Positions 14,932-15,181 of a stretch of DNA of 15,181 nt are shown in pieces. The DNA is taken from contig CBIFWW010000081.1 of NCBI GenBank assembly GCA_966186435.1, forward strand, positions 1 to 15,181, read 5' to 3'. The position numbers were made by a program, and so were the translations under genes. This DNA is from CBIFWW01 sp966186435. GTDB taxonomy: Bacteria > Pseudomonadota > Gammaproteobacteria > Enterobacterales > Enterobacteriaceae. The stretch's first letter is position 1. Every line of letters begins with the position of its first letter. The notes below the pieces were generated by a model. It made no database searches. It saw only the letters and a program-made list of their open reading frames with translations, and had not been told where the DNA came from.

Positions 14932-15181
14932 ACTTCTTACTGCGTTTGAAACATACCTTGTAGTTTGAATCTTGCAATACCTGAATCTTCCCACTGGCAG
15001 TCATCTCTACAGCCTTATGACGCGTGCGAAGTGATGTACTAATTTCGGGCTTTCACCTTACCCGTTTTGTCGTTTCAGTTCTGTACTTTCCTGCGTTCGG
15101 GCAGCGATGAGACATACGGTGGTGGCCATAAACAGGCATGGATGTTCCTGCCATACCATTCACGACATTAAGTTCGAGATT
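14932..15181 (+). promoter_or_regulatory. rho 5' leader (rho itself starts beyond the window)
   Basis: No full-size gene lies after trxA (341 bases). The last bases, ACATTAAGTTCGAGATT, match my memory of the sequence just upstream of the E. coli rho start codon, so rho should begin within roughly 40 bases past the end. In E. coli this leader mediates Rho autoregulation by early termination. A degraded leader-peptide frame is annotated separately. Confidence 0.7.
15024..15110 (+). CDS. rhoL: possible rho operon leader peptide, altered frame
   Basis: A GTG-started frame of 28 codons reads (M)RSDVLISGF... and ends QR before TGA (15108-15110). E. coli RhoL, from memory, begins MRSEQISG, so the N-terminus fits. 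Further on, the similarity jumps frame: PFCRFSS, resembling PSCRFSS of RhoL, is encoded at 15062-15082 in the +2 frame. This pattern suggests indels since the common ancestor, with the frame kept open. No good ribosome binding site precedes GTG 15024 or the nearby ATG 15017 (which gives only MTRAK). Whether it is translated is unknown. Confidence 0.3.
   Translation: MRSDVLISGFHLTRFVVSVLYFPAFGQR

Noticed and set aside
15017..15034. MTRAK micro-frame in the rho leader as a gene
   Set aside because: Five codons without a ribosome binding site; it is mentioned only in relation to the RhoL frame question.
1..15181. Mobile elements, CRISPR arrays, tRNA/rRNA genes, phage or defence genes
   Set aside because: Every large stretch is filled by conserved core genes in the order known from E. 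coli; no spaced direct repeats or transposase-like frames were seen.

Overview
This window is a chromosomal housekeeping segment from a gammaproteobacterium of the order Enterobacterales. Gene order (ilvL-ilvX-ilvG-ilvM-ilvE-ilvD-ilvA, then convergent ilvY, divergent ilvC, then ppiC, rep, gppA, rhlB, trxA and the rho leader) matches the Escherichia coli map, and protein lengths are within a few residues of the E. coli ones I remember. The proteins differ enough (TrxA, PpiC and the ends of IlvY and Rep) that it is not E. coli itself; I cannot name the genus from sequence alone. I see no mobile element, CRISPR array, tRNA or rRNA.

Bases 1-6652 hold the branched-chain amino acid operon. It opens with a probable promoter, the Leu/Val/Ile-rich leader peptide ilvL and a textbook attenuator (200-230). 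Next come the tiny gene ilvX, acetohydroxyacid synthase II (ilvG, ilvM), the transaminase ilvE, dihydroxyacid dehydratase ilvD and threonine deaminase ilvA. The main anomaly is in ilvG: the frame is intact over 549 codons including its terminal stop, but one TAA at 986-988 replaces a codon that is lysine in E. coli. This is either a recent nonsense mutation, comparable to the ilvG frameshift of E. coli K-12, or a sequence error. A strong intrinsic terminator for the operon (6684-6706) lies inside the 3' end of the opposing gene ilvY.

Bases 6656-9216 hold the divergent pair ilvY (LysR-type activator) and ilvC (ketol-acid reductoisomerase). They are separated by a control region with a perfect palindromic operator, a candidate ilvC promoter and a CA-rich ilvC leader. 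ilvC ends at a strong terminator. The operon, ilvC and an acetohydroxyacid synthase together form the isoleucine/valine pathway; IlvY ties ilvC expression to the acetohydroxyacids that the synthase makes.

Bases 9218-15181 hold ppiC (parvulin prolyl isomerase) and the divergent rep (3'-5' DNA helicase). gppA follows, tail-to-tail with rep and in a probable rhlB-gppA operon, coupling pppGpp hydrolysis with a degradosome RNA helicase. Divergent from rhlB is trxA, encoding a thioredoxin with a 9-residue C-terminal tail not present in E. coli. The last 341 bases are the rho leader, with a candidate promoter and a degraded-looking leader-peptide frame; the rho start codon lies just beyond the window.

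I did not find a new biological system here. The points most worth a second look are the ilvG nonsense codon, the TrxA tail, the terminator embedded in ilvY and the altered rho leader peptide.
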